Shown: piece after piece, positions 1 to 6,253 of the stretch
Layout of the letters: the number at the start of each line of letters is the position of its first letter
Position numbering within the stretch: the stretch's first letter is position 1
IMG/VR virus record: IMGVR_UViG_3300045141_000158
Location: 1 to 46,632 of that record
Source of the DNA: a virus
Reading direction: 5' to 3' (one strand)
DNA length: 46,632 bases
The notes under the pieces: model-generated
What the model saw: only the letters and a program-made list of their open reading frames with translations
The model's database searches: none
Told to the model about the DNA's origin: nothing
Position numbers and translations under genes: made by a program

Positions 1-127
1 CCCCCAGGGGGCATCTTCGCGCACGGGAGGTGCCCGTCATATGCCTCGAACGTCTCGAACTTCACATCACACCACGAGCACATGATCGGGTTCATGAACG
101 TCATGTCCTTCTCCCGCTCCGAGCCGA
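1..127. repeat. Terminal direct repeat, left copy (127 bp)
   Basis: This sequence is identical to 46506-46632. The 127-bp length equals a common maximal de Bruijn k-mer, and the repeat lies inside a coding sequence that becomes complete only when the ends are joined. The ends are therefore most likely an assembly overlap of a circular map and not a biological terminal repeat. Confidence 0.95.
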
Positions 128-314
128 TGCGCTTGATTACTTCCTCGCGCAACTCCCGGTACACGACCATCGCCTCCTCTTCGCTATCGAACTCCGTGTC
201 GTCCAGATACTGGGTTCCGTCCACGTCCAGGACGATGTGCCACTTCCGTGTGTCCGGCATGTACCTGACACCGCCCCGGAACCTGAACTTCATCTTCTGC
301 TCGTTGGAGCCCAT
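1..314 (-). CDS. Junction-spanning C2HC zinc-finger small protein (5' part)
   Basis: This gene begins at 314 and runs off the left end. On the circle it continues to a TGA at 46493-46495, giving 108 aa. The start codon shares one base with the stop of the upstream gene (TGATG), which indicates translational coupling. The N-terminal half is beta-rich and acidic. The C-terminal end has a CSWC pair followed about a dozen residues later by H-x4-C, a compact zinc-finger pattern. The family is not recognised; it is one of many metal-binding miniproteins in this early operon. A nucleic-acid or host-protein binding role is inference only. Confidence 0.8.
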   Translation of the reverse strand, partial: MGSNEQKMKFRFRGGVRYMPDTRKWHIVLDVDGTQYLDDTEFDSEEEAMVVYRELREEVIKRIGSEREKDMTFMNPIMCSWCDVKFETFEAYDGHLPCAKMPPG

Positions 315-493
315 CAATGAGTCTCCTCGTTCCCAAGCATGAAGCGAGCCTTTGCGGCCTTGAGCTTCTTCTGGATCAGATTCTCCCCAACCGTCTTCAT
401 GCCAGTTTCGTCTATGACGATGTAAGGACTCATGTCCTTGAGGATGTGGTCGATCTCCTCAATGGTGAGCTCGACTGTGATGGTCTGCTCCAC
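314..493 (-). CDS. Small hypothetical protein, 59 aa
   Basis: A GTG start at 493 lies one base after the upstream stop (495-497). I prefer it to a longer reading because a longer frame would cover the upstream gene. The product is mostly alpha-helical and charged: an acidic N-terminal half with repeated Glu/Ile and a Lys/Ala-rich C-terminal helix. It has no cysteine pairs and no membrane segment. It is part of the tightly packed minus-strand early operon. The family is not recognised. Confidence 0.65.
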   Translation of the reverse strand: MEQTITVELTIEEIDHILKDMSPYIVIDETGMKTVGENLIQKKLKAAKARFMLGNEETH

Positions 494-494
494 C

Positions 495-716
495 TCAGTC
501 GCACCCGCGCTCGGCCCTGTCCGCGCAGCTGTTGCACTGGTACCCGCGGGCAACGTCCTCGTCCGTGAGCACACGCCGCCGCTTGCACGTCGGGCAGCTC
601 TTGTTGCGCGGGTTCGACTTCGTGGCACGTCGAAGGGCCGAAGGCCCACCCGGGTCCGCGAACGTATCCACCATGTCGTCCCACTCCTCAGGCTCGTAAT
701 CTTCTCTTGGCATCAT
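495..716 (-). CDS. Zinc-ribbon small protein, 73 aa
   Basis: The N-terminal third is acidic. A basic segment follows, then a four-cysteine ribbon (CPTC, about 20 residues, CNSC) that should bind one zinc. AAGGAG lies just upstream of two adjacent ATG codons at 716 and 713; the second has the better spacing. A 5-bp stem with a GAA loop (635-647) is embedded in the coding region. Function unknown; zinc ribbons of this size often contact RNA polymerase or nucleic acid, which is inference here. Confidence 0.8.
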   Translation of the reverse strand: MMPREDYEPEEWDDMVDTFADPGGPSALRRATKSNPRNKSCPTCKRRRVLTDEDVARGYQCNSCADRAERGCD

Positions 717-737
717 TCTCTCCTTGTTGGGGCCTTT

Positions 738-766
738 GTGGCCCGTTCACATTTTGAAACAACCAC
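738..766. repeat. 29-bp dyad repeat, copy a
   Basis: GTGG-N4-TTCA-N5-TGAA-N4-CCAC with both outer and inner arms perfect. It lies in the 62-bp gap between two early genes. Confidence 0.75.
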
Positions 767-778
767 GTGGGCCTGATC

Positions 779-1039
779 CTAGTTCCGAAGACCCATGTAA
801 CTGCCGTACATTTCCACGAGAATCTTCTCGATCCTTGCCTTGACATGCGGGGCCATGTCCTCAACAAGGGTCATGTCCTCCAGGTCGATGAGCGCGTACG
901 GAATGGGGTTCCTACCCAAGTCCGCGGCCAGAAGGAATACTTCTGCCTCGGTCCCATGCGTCTCGCACCCGGGACTAAACCAGAGTGACGAGTACGGGAT
1001 AGCCGGGTCCGTGGGAACCGCGCCGTACACGAATTGCAT
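779..1039 (-). CDS. Hypothetical early protein, 86 aa
   Basis: GAGGAGG lies upstream of the ATG at 1039. The protein is soluble and mixed alpha/beta, with two cysteine or histidine-containing positions near residue 25 but no ribbon pattern. It ends 62 bp before the next gene, and that gap carries dyad copy a. No family recognised. Confidence 0.75.
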   Translation of the reverse strand: MQFVYGAVPTDPAIPYSSLWFSPGCETHGTEAEVFLLAADLGRNPIPYALIDLEDMTLVEDMAPHVKARIEKILVEMYGSYMGLRN

Positions 1040-1042
1040 CCC

Positions 1043-1684
1043 CTATACCTCCTCTGTCCTGTCGACCCGCGTCTGCTTGACCGAGCTGACGTTGTCCGCA
1101 AGCCAGTCCATCAACTCTACAATCACCTTGTCATGCTGCATGCCCATCTGAAACTGACCGGGCAGTAAGCCCGCGGGATCGGGCTGTGGCATGATCACGA
1201 GCTCATCGAACGGTGGTGGCTTGTCCGGGTTCGCCGCGCGCCACTTCCGAATGGCCCTCGGGACCGTGACTCCCTCGATGATCCAGGGGCCTTCCTCATT
1301 GAACCACTCCGCAACCGTCTCGCTCTGCTTGCTCCAGGGCAGCCCCACGAGCTCATCCGTTGCCCTGATCTCGGACCCCGTGTGGGCAGCCAACACGGTT
1401 GCGTACTCCGACTTGCCCGACTTGGGCCACCCGCAGATCACGGTGCGCCAAGTCAGGTGCTTGTACATCTTGTCCATGCATGGCCCGCACGTACCCGAGA
1501 CGAGCAACTCCCGGATATCCGCTGTGATCTCCGGGAACGCATCCTGGGCCAACTTCCCCCGCCGCCACGCCACGAACGCCTTCGGGTCAACGGGGATCTC
1601 GAATACTTTCAAGCACGTGCGGCATTGAATCCGCGCGAAGCTTTTGCCGTCCTTACCTGGAAGGAGTGTGATGTCATTGATCAT
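1043..1684 (-). CDS. Zinc-binding domain fused to P-loop kinase-like domain, 213 aa
   Basis: I chose the ATG at 1684, five bases past the upstream stop; a longer reading would overlap that gene entirely. The first 85 residues hold a CRTC pair, a segment with AWRRGKL, a Gln-Asp-Ala-Phe-Pro run, REL-VSG, and a CGPC pair. This arrangement resembles a short conserved phage protein that usually stands alone. The second half begins with a Walker A loop (GWPKSGKS) and continues as a small kinase-like P-loop domain with an Asp shortly after the second strand and a later IIEGV motif. It could be a nucleotide kinase or a zeta-toxin-like phosphotransferase. The substrate cannot be predicted, and no lid or nucleotide-monophosphate motif is clear. 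Confidence 0.75.
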   Translation of the reverse strand: MINDITLLPGKDGKSFARIQCRTCLKVFEIPVDPKAFVAWRRGKLAQDAFPEITADIRELLVSGTCGPCMDKMYKHLTWRTVICGWPKSGKSEYATVLAAHTGSEIRATDELVGLPWSKQSETVAEWFNEEGPWIIEGVTVPRAIRKWRAANPDKPPPFDELVIMPQPDPAGLLPGQFQMGMQHDKVIVELMDWLADNVSSVKQTRVDRTEEV

Positions 1685-1688
1685 GGGC

Positions 1689-1871
1689 CTACTTCCCTGC
1701 GTCTTCCACACCGGGCAGGAGCTCGACCACCTGCTCATCCGTGCAGTCCACACAGATGGTCATCGTGTCGAGGAGCTTGCCCTCCAGATCCGTGGCCGTG
1801 ACCTTAAGCTGCGCCGGCTGCTCGCTGCAGCTCTCACACATCTTGGGTCCCTTCGCGTCAACCTTGGGCAT
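1689..1871 (-). CDS. Zinc-ribbon miniprotein, 60 aa
   Basis: The ATG directly follows the upstream stop (TGAATG), with a GGAGG inside the end of the preceding gene serving as ribosome site. CESC and CVDC pairs about 27 residues apart flank a beta-rich segment, which is a rubredoxin or zinc-ribbon layout. The C-terminal tail is acidic. Role unknown; it fits the many similar miniproteins of this operon. Confidence 0.8.
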   Translation of the reverse strand: MPKVDAKGPKMCESCSEQPAQLKVTATDLEGKLLDTMTICVDCTDEQVVELLPGVEDAGK

Positions 1872-2183
1872 TCACGCCTCCATCTCGTTCGGTAATGTCG
1901 CGTCTGACAAGATCCACTCCCGGACTTGGTACCACTGATCTATGTGGCTCTCGTCTACGAATTCTGTTCCCTCGGGTACGTCCGCATACCCGTCCTTGTC
2001 TACCTCGTGAAAGTGGGTGATCCCGTAATAGATTCCTTCCTTCTCGTTCGTCCGCACGCCCTGCTCAACGAGGACCCAGATCGCCCCGCGGGCCAAGTTC
2101 TCACTTAACCACACAGAATTGATCTTGAAGCCCTCCCACTCGCAATGGGCCGTGATGATCCAGACACTCGTGGGCTGGGTCAC
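1872..2183 (-). CDS. Hypothetical early protein, 103 aa
   Basis: A GTG start at 2183 is chosen because it overlaps the upstream stop (GTGA) and has AGGAGG about ten bases ahead. An in-frame ATG farther upstream has no ribosome site and would lie in the preceding gene. The product is acidic and soluble, with many aromatic residues and several His/Glu/Asp positions in its second half. No recognised domain. Confidence 0.7.
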   Translation of the reverse strand: MTQPTSVWIITAHCEWEGFKINSVWLSENLARGAIWVLVEQGVRTNEKEGIYYGITHFHEVDKDGYADVPEGTEFVDESHIDQWYQVREWILSDATLPNEMEA

Positions 2184-2314
2184 TTGGGAGCTTCCTCCTG
2201 TTCCCATCTTTTGAGAGCGGCCTTCGCCAAGATCATGCATGTCTCGGCCGAGTAGGCTCCGCTCGCGATCTTCCGCAAAGCTTCCTGGACATACTCTTTT
2301 GTTTTGGCGTCCAT
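2180..2314 (-). CDS. Small helical protein, 44 aa
   Basis: This short gene reads ATG (2314) to TGA (2180) and fills the gap between two better-defined genes, with a 4-base overlap to the next. The peptide is a Lys/Ala/Glu-rich helix-turn-helix-sized unit. The AGGAGG of the downstream gene is in its last codons. Not recognised. Confidence 0.6.
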   Translation of the reverse strand: MDAKTKEYVQEALRKIASGAYSAETCMILAKAALKRWEQEEAPK

Positions 2315-2318
2315 GTGA

Positions 2319-2376
2319 TAGCTTATGCCTTCCCGAGCAGGGGGGTGGGGGGGATGGGGGCGCCCTCCGGGCGCTC
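2319..2376 (+). repeat. Composite G-tract/hairpin element, copy E4
   Basis: On the plus strand this reads TAGCTTAT, then a TTCCCGAGC stretch, then a long G-tract (2339-2360), then a hairpin GCGCCC-TCC-GGGCGC at 2360-2374. It matches in order the elements at 12581-12641, 33236-33300 and (minus) 33204-33148. Here it overlaps the 3' end of a minus-strand gene and encodes that gene's proline-rich tail. Confidence 0.55.
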
Positions 2377-2529
2377 GACATCCTCATCAATGTACCATTC
2401 ACCTTTGCCGATGTCGTAACAGATCGCACCTGTACGAAAGTAGACCCACACGAGGCCGGGCGGCAGGTCCTTCCCACCGGCCGACCTCGCACGGGTGACA
2501 TCGACAACGCCGATGTCAAACATACTCAC
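2323..2529 (-). CDS. Hypothetical early protein with element-encoded tail, 68 aa
   Basis: The GTG start at 2529 immediately follows the upstream TAA and has GGAGG eight bases ahead; an ATG two codons later is less well spaced. The body is beta-rich. The last 15 residues are proline-rich because the composite repeat element (2319-2376) runs antisense through the 3' end. This suggests the element was acquired at the gene end and extended or replaced the natural C-terminus. Function unknown. Confidence 0.65.
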   Translation of the reverse strand: MSMFDIGVVDVTRARSAGGKDLPPGLVWVYFRTGAICYDIGKGEWYIDEDVERPEGAPIPPTPLLGKA

Positions 2530-2685
2530 TTATGCTTCCTCCTTCTTCACACGGATATGCTGCGTGAACCGGCGCTTGCAGACATGACACTTCCATGCCT
2601 TCAACCACCGGCCGTCTTTGTCCTTGAGCCTGCGCCCGTCTGGTGGGCTGCAGTCCAGCGCCTGGCCGCAATGCCGACCAATCAC
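2530..2685 (-). CDS. Basic zinc-finger-like miniprotein, 51 aa
   Basis: The GTG start at 2685 overlaps the stop of the upstream gene (GTGA). The peptide is basic, with Cys residues near positions 6 and 12, then a WKCHVCKRRF segment and a downstream His. This is compatible with a small treble-clef or C2H2-like site. It ends with an AAGGAGG that serves the next gene. It was probably missed by length filters but fits the operon exactly. Confidence 0.65.
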   Translation of the reverse strand: MIGRHCGQALDCSPPDGRRLKDKDGRWLKAWKCHVCKRRFTQHIRVKKEEA

Positions 2686-2972
2686 CTGGCCTGCCCGATC
2701 TCGATCACGGGAGCGACCCGCGACTGGAACCTGCGGGCGGGCTTGAACTCCTTATGCTTCATCACCCTCTTCACGGTCTTCCGCTTGCTCCCGCACCCGG
2801 TGCACGCGAGCGCGATCCTCTGCCGGCCCCAACCGGTCCTGAGAACCACCATGTACTCGATGTTCGAGAAGATGGACAGCCCGCACCACGAGCACACCCC
2901 GATGAACCCGGGCATGTCGATCTTCAACCAGCGGATGACTGCATTCTTCAGCCAATTCTTGAACCCCAACAT
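2682..2972 (-). CDS. Zinc-ribbon protein, 96 aa
   Basis: The start at 2972 shares a base with the upstream stop (TGATG); an ATG five codons earlier would overlap further. A hydrophobic and basic N-terminus precedes CSWC, and CTGC follows about 29 residues later, so this is a four-cysteine ribbon. The C-terminal third is strongly basic, consistent with nucleic-acid contact. The family is not recognised. Confidence 0.75.
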   Translation of the reverse strand: MLGFKNWLKNAVIRWLKIDMPGFIGVCSWCGLSIFSNIEYMVVLRTGWGRQRIALACTGCGSKRKTVKRVMKHKEFKPARRFQSRVAPVIEIGQAR

Positions 2973-3208
2973 CAGTCCACCTTCCATCCCTGCGCGAGCA
3001 GCTCGTCGATGTTGACCTTGACGCCATCCTTGGCGATCTGGATGCCCGTGACGCTAAACACGTTGGCCCCGGGGACGAACATGACCTCGCCGTTGCTCGG
3101 GTCTCCGTAGATGATACCCACGTTCGGCTTCTGATCGTGCCTGATCATGGGCAGCTTGGGCCAGAACGGCCACCTGTCCGGGTTGAGAATCTTTTCCTTG
3201 TCCGTCAT
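2972..3208 (-). CDS. Hypothetical early protein, 78 aa
   Basis: The ATG at 3208 has AGGAG upstream and overlaps the previous stop (TGATG). It is a soluble beta-rich protein with a Gly/Asn/Val-rich central stretch and no cysteines. Longer readings through 3400 would run over the upstream small gene and are rejected. No family recognised. Confidence 0.75.
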   Translation of the reverse strand: MTDKEKILNPDRWPFWPKLPMIRHDQKPNVGIIYGDPSNGEVMFVPGANVFSVTGIQIAKDGVKVNIDELLAQGWKVD

Positions 3209-3375
3209 CACTTCTCCTGTGCGGCTCTGGCCGCGTTGTTGTTCCCACCATTCGCGAAACCCCCGAAGGGGCGCGGTTGACAGTGCCGAGCAAGCACCTC
3301 CGCTTTCCGTGCGGACACACGGCGGTCGATTTGTGCGTGGGTGGGGTTCACGCTTTTGTCGACCCTTCGGCGCAT
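3208..3375 (-). CDS. Small basic protein, 55 aa
   Basis: The ATG at 3375 sits two bases after the upstream TAG (3378-3380) and the stop overlaps the next ATG (TGATG), so it occupies exactly one slot in the gene chain. The N-terminal half is Arg/Lys-rich and predicted helical. The C-terminal half has an Asn/Gly run. A CCCC-GAA-GGGG hairpin (3261-3271) is inside it. Not recognised. Confidence 0.55.
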   Translation of the reverse strand: MRRRVDKSVNPTHAQIDRRVSARKAEVLARHCQPRPFGGFANGGNNNAARAAQEK

Positions 3376-3377
3376 CT

Positions 3378-3455
3378 CTACGGTCGCTCCAGCCACTCAA
3401 TAACAGCTGCGACCAAGATGATGATCCAGAATACGATTGCGATCACGTCCAGCAT
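3378..3455 (-). CDS. Tiny single-span membrane peptide, 25 aa
   Basis: ATG at 3455 overlapping the upstream TGA (TGATG), stop TAG at 3378-3380. Residues 4-18 are almost all Ile/Val/Leu/Phe/Ala, followed by a short charged end, which is a single transmembrane helix. Its perfect fit between two coupled genes makes translation likely. It could act on the membrane early in infection (exclusion or depolarisation), but this is inference. Confidence 0.6.
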   Translation of the reverse strand: MLDVIAIVFWIIILVAAVIEWLERP

Positions 3456-3742
3456 CAGCGCCCCGTTCCGTAGACCTTGTCCGGGTCCGTCATGCCCTGC
3501 CAATTGCAGGCCGGGCGATCCTTGTCCAGGCGGAACTGGGGCGCGCCGAACTGGGCGCATTGCCACCACCCCGCGATTGCCGAATTGTACCGCAGCGGCC
3601 CCTTGCAGAGCGGGCACTCGCGGCTGTCCACGATCTCCTGGGTCTTCGCGTAGCTCTCTTGCATGTGCGCTTCGTGACAGCGCCTGCACTCATGAGAGAA
3701 CCTGCTCTTGACCTTGCCGCAGTGGCAGCGTGACCGCTCCAC
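3455..3742 (-). CDS. Double zinc-finger protein, 95 aa
   Basis: The GTG start at 3742 lies one base after the upstream TAA. The first metal site is CHC plus a later C-x2-C (ECRRC), and the second is CPLC followed by two more cysteines about 20 and 37 residues on. The protein is basic around the first site. Binding to DNA, RNA or a host protein is likely but unspecified. Both neighbours are membrane peptides. Confidence 0.75.
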   Translation of the reverse strand: MERSRCHCGKVKSRFSHECRRCHEAHMQESYAKTQEIVDSRECPLCKGPLRYNSAIAGWWQCAQFGAPQFRLDKDRPACNWQGMTDPDKVYGTGR

Positions 3743-3743
3743 T

Positions 3744-3875
3744 TTACCCAAGCCTCTTGAGCATGTGAACCACGTGCTCGGATGCGTCGACATACTTGCT
3801 CTCGGGAACCGAGACCATCGCGACCGCGATTGCCATGAAGACCACTACTGCCAGCAGGTGAGCAAGAGCTTTCAT
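3744..3875 (-). CDS. Small membrane or secreted peptide, 43 aa
   Basis: ATG at 3875 follows the upstream TAA by one base. A Lys followed by about 18 hydrophobic residues (Ala/Val/Leu/Met) makes an N-terminal signal-anchor or signal peptide; the remaining 20 residues are charged. Second of the tiny membrane proteins in this operon. Confidence 0.65.
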   Translation of the reverse strand: MKALAHLLAVVVFMAIAVAMVSVPESKYVDASEHVVHMLKRLG

Positions 3876-3876
3876 G

Positions 3877-4092
3877 TTACTCACCCACCGGCTGACAGTC
3901 ACGAACCGAGTACGCGACAGCCGCGTCGCCATCGAGGATCGCCAGCTGCCCGAACGAGGACGAGACCACCCGTGTGAGTGTACCCCGTGCTATCTCGCGG
4001 GCGCCGCCCTGCTTCACGATCACGACCCTGACCTGCTTCCCGACGAGCGGGTGCGTGTACTGCTCCGGGTACGTTTCCTTATGCGTTTTCAT
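3877..4092 (-). CDS. Small beta-rich protein, 71 aa
   Basis: Two in-frame ATGs (4098 and 4092) follow a GGAG. The second has the normal 8-base spacing and is preferred. After a charged N-terminus, residues 17-65 are beta-rich (GKQVRVVIVKQGG and later short strands), resembling an SH3 or KOW-like barrel. A hairpin (4106-4121) lies directly upstream of the ribosome site, and a second (4127-4142) precedes it, as in the next two genes of this operon. Confidence 0.7.
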   Translation of the reverse strand: MKTHKETYPEQYTHPLVGKQVRVVIVKQGGAREIARGTLTRVVSSSFGQLAILDGDAAVAYSVRDCQPVGE

Positions 4093-4105
4093 CTGCATTC
4101 TCCTG

Positions 4106-4142
4106 CGGGCACCTGGGCCCGAGTTGGGTGCTGAATTGCACC
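4106..4142 (-). promoter_or_regulatory. Paired leader hairpins before SD, copy L3
   Basis: Read on the minus strand: GGTGC-AATTCA-GCACC (4142-4127), then CGGGC-loop-GCCCG (4121-4106), then CAGGAG and the start codon. The arrangement is the same as at 4395-4434, but the stem sequences differ. Confidence 0.6.
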
Positions 4143-4180
4143 TTGGACCTGGCCCATGTGGGCCAGATCGGGGCTGCAAT

Positions 4181-4381
4181 CTAGTCCACCACCGCCCGGA
4201 ACGTGACTTCGGCCACGAGCTGCTCGGCCATCCCAACCTTCGCGGGCATGAGCGTGTAGATCTGCAAGAGCCTCGGGAACCTGTGAACGTGGTAACCTTC
4301 CCGCTCGAACATCGCGGCGACCTCGTGAATATCCGCAATGCTGTCCGTGAGCCCCATCATCTCGATCAACGACTTTTCCAT
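4181..4381 (-). CDS. Small hypothetical protein, 66 aa
   Basis: ATG at 4381 with GGAG seven bases upstream, preceded by leader hairpins (4395-4434). The longer in-frame reading would translate the leader and is rejected. The protein is mixed alpha/beta and soluble, with an N-terminal helix and a central His-rich turn. Not recognised. Confidence 0.75.
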   Translation of the reverse strand: MEKSLIEMMGLTDSIADIHEVAAMFEREGYHVHRFPRLLQIYTLMPAKVGMAEQLVAEVTFRAVVD

Positions 4382-4394
4382 CTGCAAACTCCTG

Positions 4395-4434
4395 CGGGCG
4401 ACTGCGCCCGTGTTTGAGCCGCTTGATTGCGGCT
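4395..4434 (-). promoter_or_regulatory. Paired leader hairpins before SD, copy L2
   Basis: Minus strand: AGCCGC-AATCAA-GCGGCT (4434-4417), a short A-rich spacer, then CGGGCG-CAGT-CGCCCG (4410-4395), immediately followed by CAGGAG. It covaries with L1 and L3. Confidence 0.6.
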
Positions 4435-4452
4435 GTTTCTGACCGCGTGTCC

Positions 4453-4767
4453 TCACGCGTCGACCACGATCATCTTGACCGCGAACGGGAAAACCAGCTG
4501 CTTCTCATTCGGGTTCCCGTTTTGGCCCTGCATGACCGCGAGCCGGCGCTTGAAGTCCTCGTACCTGCAGTATGCATCCTGCATCTCCTTGACCATGTAC
4601 GCGATTGCCGCGTCCATCGCAGGATCGAATTCCGGCTCCGTGATCGGCGTGCTCGGGCGAACGTAAACGGGCTTGCATTCCCATTTCGCGCGGGCATGCA
4701 CTCGTGATGACGAACCCTTCGGCATCTTCGGGGGCGCGGGCGGCAGGATTTTCACTCGGATTTCCAT
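4453..4767 (-). CDS. First gene of the P1 early operon, 104 aa
   Basis: ATG at 4767, AGGAG upstream, and a leader hairpin TGAGCG-CAGC-CGCTCA at 4780-4795 next to the ribosome site. The promoter at 4863-4891 is the only strong one upstream, so this is the first gene of the operon running to the junction. The protein has a Pro/Lys-rich N-terminal third and a central helical region. No known domain. Being first from a strong early promoter suggests an immediate-early role. Confidence 0.75.
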   Translation of the reverse strand: MEIRVKILPPAPPKMPKGSSSRVHARAKWECKPVYVRPSTPITEPEFDPAMDAAIAYMVKEMQDAYCRYEDFKRRLAVMQGQNGNPNEKQLVFPFAVKMIVVDA

Positions 4768-4779
4768 TATACACTCCTG

Positions 4780-4795
4780 TGAGCGGCTGCGCTCA
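4780..4795 (-). promoter_or_regulatory. Leader hairpin before SD, copy L1
   Basis: TGAGCG-CAGC-CGCTCA (minus strand) abuts the AGGAG of the gene starting at 4767. It has the same position and the same CAG-type loop as L2, with a different but complementary stem. Confidence 0.6.
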
Positions 4796-4862
4796 TGTTT
4801 TTGCTCGACGGAAGCCCGGCACGCGAACGCGATTGCTGTGGGCGAAACTCGAGCACCAAAAA

Positions 4863-4891
4863 ACGATATCACAACGGATTCGACGTGTCAA
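4863..4891 (-). promoter_or_regulatory. Early promoter P1 (sigma70-like)
   Basis: Minus strand TTGACA (4891-4886), 17-bp spacer, TATCGT (4868-4863), with an A/T-rich segment just upstream. It is nearly identical to P2 (46402-46430), including the shared CGT after the -35 and TTTT after the -10. Confidence 0.85.
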
Positions 4892-4954
4892 GCATTATTT
4901 TTGATTAGTTTTGCGATTTGTACGGCTAGCTGAGAAGCTTACGTCGCCTTGAAC

Positions 4955-5212
4955 CTACCCTGGAACCTTCGGTTCCTTGGTGATCCCTGCGCAGCGCATA
5001 CACTTGAGCTGGGCGGGCATCTGCTCACCGATATGCTTACAGCATGGGCAAAGGAACAGATTCGGGTAATGGTTATGAAGCCACACAACCTTATCCTGCC
5101 AGTGATAGAGTGCGAAGTCTAACGGGATTGCGTCCTCATCTACACCCGCGCGAATGAGCGAGTCCATGAGCTTGTTATAATAATCCCAGTCTACGCGGCG
5201 GAGCTGGCTCAT
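4955..5212 (-). CDS. Zinc-ribbon paralog B, 85 aa
   Basis: ATG at 5212 overlaps the upstream stop by four bases (ATGA). The layout is RVDWDYY, a helix, HWQDKVVWLHNHYP, then CPCC and CMRC pairs. The same order and many of the same residues occur in the N-terminal 90 residues of the upstream gene, so the two are tandem paralogs. The last codons contain a GGAACC-loop-GGTTCC hairpin. Function unknown; a nucleic-acid-binding ribbon is plausible. Confidence 0.8.
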   Translation of the reverse strand: MSQLRRVDWDYYNKLMDSLIRAGVDEDAIPLDFALYHWQDKVVWLHNHYPNLFLCPCCKHIGEQMPAQLKCMRCAGITKEPKVPG

Positions 5213-5823
5213 GGCTTCTCCGTTGAATCGTCCGTGGATACGTCAGTTTTTGAAACGCCCACGGGGGATTCATGTTGGGATTCCCGCGGTGAGTCTACCT
5301 GTGAGTCTACTTGGGAACCTACGGTTCCTTGGCTCCCACTGGTTATGGATGGCGTTCGCCGCATGCGATTGAGTATATCATCGACACGTGATGGCTTCCC
5401 TTCTGGCTCGAATGGGCTGCGCTCACCTCGCTTACTAGCAAGTTGCTCCATCACATATCTACGTGCTGAGAGTGCAACCTCTTTTCCCTCAAACTCTTTC
5501 TCATCCTGTCCTTCATCATCGAGATAGATCATCTCGTCGCTGTGCTCGTAGACTGAGGAGCAGTTGAGGCAGAGCTTGCGGACTGGGTCCTTGTACTTCT
5601 CCCGGTCATACGGTAGATGACAGCGAACACAGTAGAAGAGCCAGTCATACCTATTCTCCAGGTAACGCCTCTGGTCCTGCCACTTCACACGTGGGAATAA
5701 CCTGGGCAGGCTGTTCTCACTGATCCCTATCTCAGCCAGTGCCTCAACCAGTCTATGATAATACTCCCATTTAACTCTCTTGTTTGCCCTGTACCCGACC
5801 CGTGCGAATGGATCAAACGCCAT
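5209..5823 (-). CDS. Zinc-ribbon paralog A with disordered tail, 204 aa
   Basis: Residues 15-90 parallel the downstream 85-aa protein: KWEYYHRL, KWQDQRRYLENRY, then CVRC and CLNC pairs. Residues 95-135 are acidic and helical. Residues 150-204 are a Ser/Gln/Asp-rich low-complexity tail with repeated SQVDS-type units. A dyad repeat (5234-5262) and a GGAACC hairpin (5314-5328) lie inside the tail-coding region. It is the first gene left of the divergent control region and is probably expressed very early. No catalytic motif seen. Confidence 0.8.
   Translation of the reverse strand: MAFDPFARVGYRANKRVKWEYYHRLVEALAEIGISENSLPRLFPRVKWQDQRRYLENRYDWLFYCVRCHLPYDREKYKDPVRKLCLNCSSVYEHSDEMIYLDDEGQDEKEFEGKEVALSARRYVMEQLASKRGERSPFEPEGKPSRVDDILNRMRRTPSITSGSQGTVGSQVDSQVDSPRESQHESPVGVSKTDVSTDDSTEKP
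5234..5262. repeat. 29-bp dyad repeat, copy b
   Basis: GTGG-N4-GTCA-N5-TGAA-N4-CCAC. This is the only copy fully inside a coding region (the low-complexity tail of the 204-aa protein). Confidence 0.65.
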
Positions 5824-5924
5824 ACTTCTGACTCCTTTGGTTGTGGTCTGGGCTCAACGACGTGAACAGAAGTAAAGATGCAGAATCCGTGCCACAGGCA
5901 GGCGGGATGTGAAAGACCCGCAAC

Positions 5925-6008
5925 GTTATTACTGTTATTACACCACGGCCCAGTACACGGGTCTATGCCGTCCGAGCGAAGCGAGGACAGCTGTAGCAGG
6001 GTAATAAC
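5925..6008. repeat. GTTATTAC repeats
   Basis: GTTATTAC occurs at 5925-5932 and 5934-5941 and in inverted form at 6001-6008, all upstream of the gene starting at 5823. These are possible operator or iteron half-sites. Confidence 0.45.
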
Positions 6009-6224
6009 TGTAGTGTAGATCACGAAGGGAGACATGCTCCGCAACCTGCGGTTGCTTGGAGGTGGCCCACGGGGCGGGAGTTAACTTTAGTTACGACTCC
6101 TTACTTTTGTCTTCATTCCACTTCGCTCTCCTTCGAGAAGTGGCTCTGTCATTGTTAATTGTTTCTTGAATATATTTTTTATAAATAACATATATTATTA
6201 CAAAGATAGGAGGAGCGCGAGAGA

Positions 6225-6253
6225 GCTTGAGCTTCACAACATGAAGTCTATAC
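6225..6253. repeat. 29-bp dyad repeat, copy l
   Basis: Inner arms TTCA-N5-TGAA are perfect; the outer arms are degenerate. It lies within the spacer of the candidate promoter at 6227-6254. Confidence 0.5.

Noticed and set aside
1-127. True terminal repeat used for replication or packaging
   Set aside because: The repeat splits a coding gene and has the exact length of an assembler overlap; no flanking nick or terminase site is evident.
3277-3305. TTGACA on the plus strand
   Set aside because: No -10 at 16-18 bp and no plus-strand gene follows; it lies within minus-strand coding DNA.
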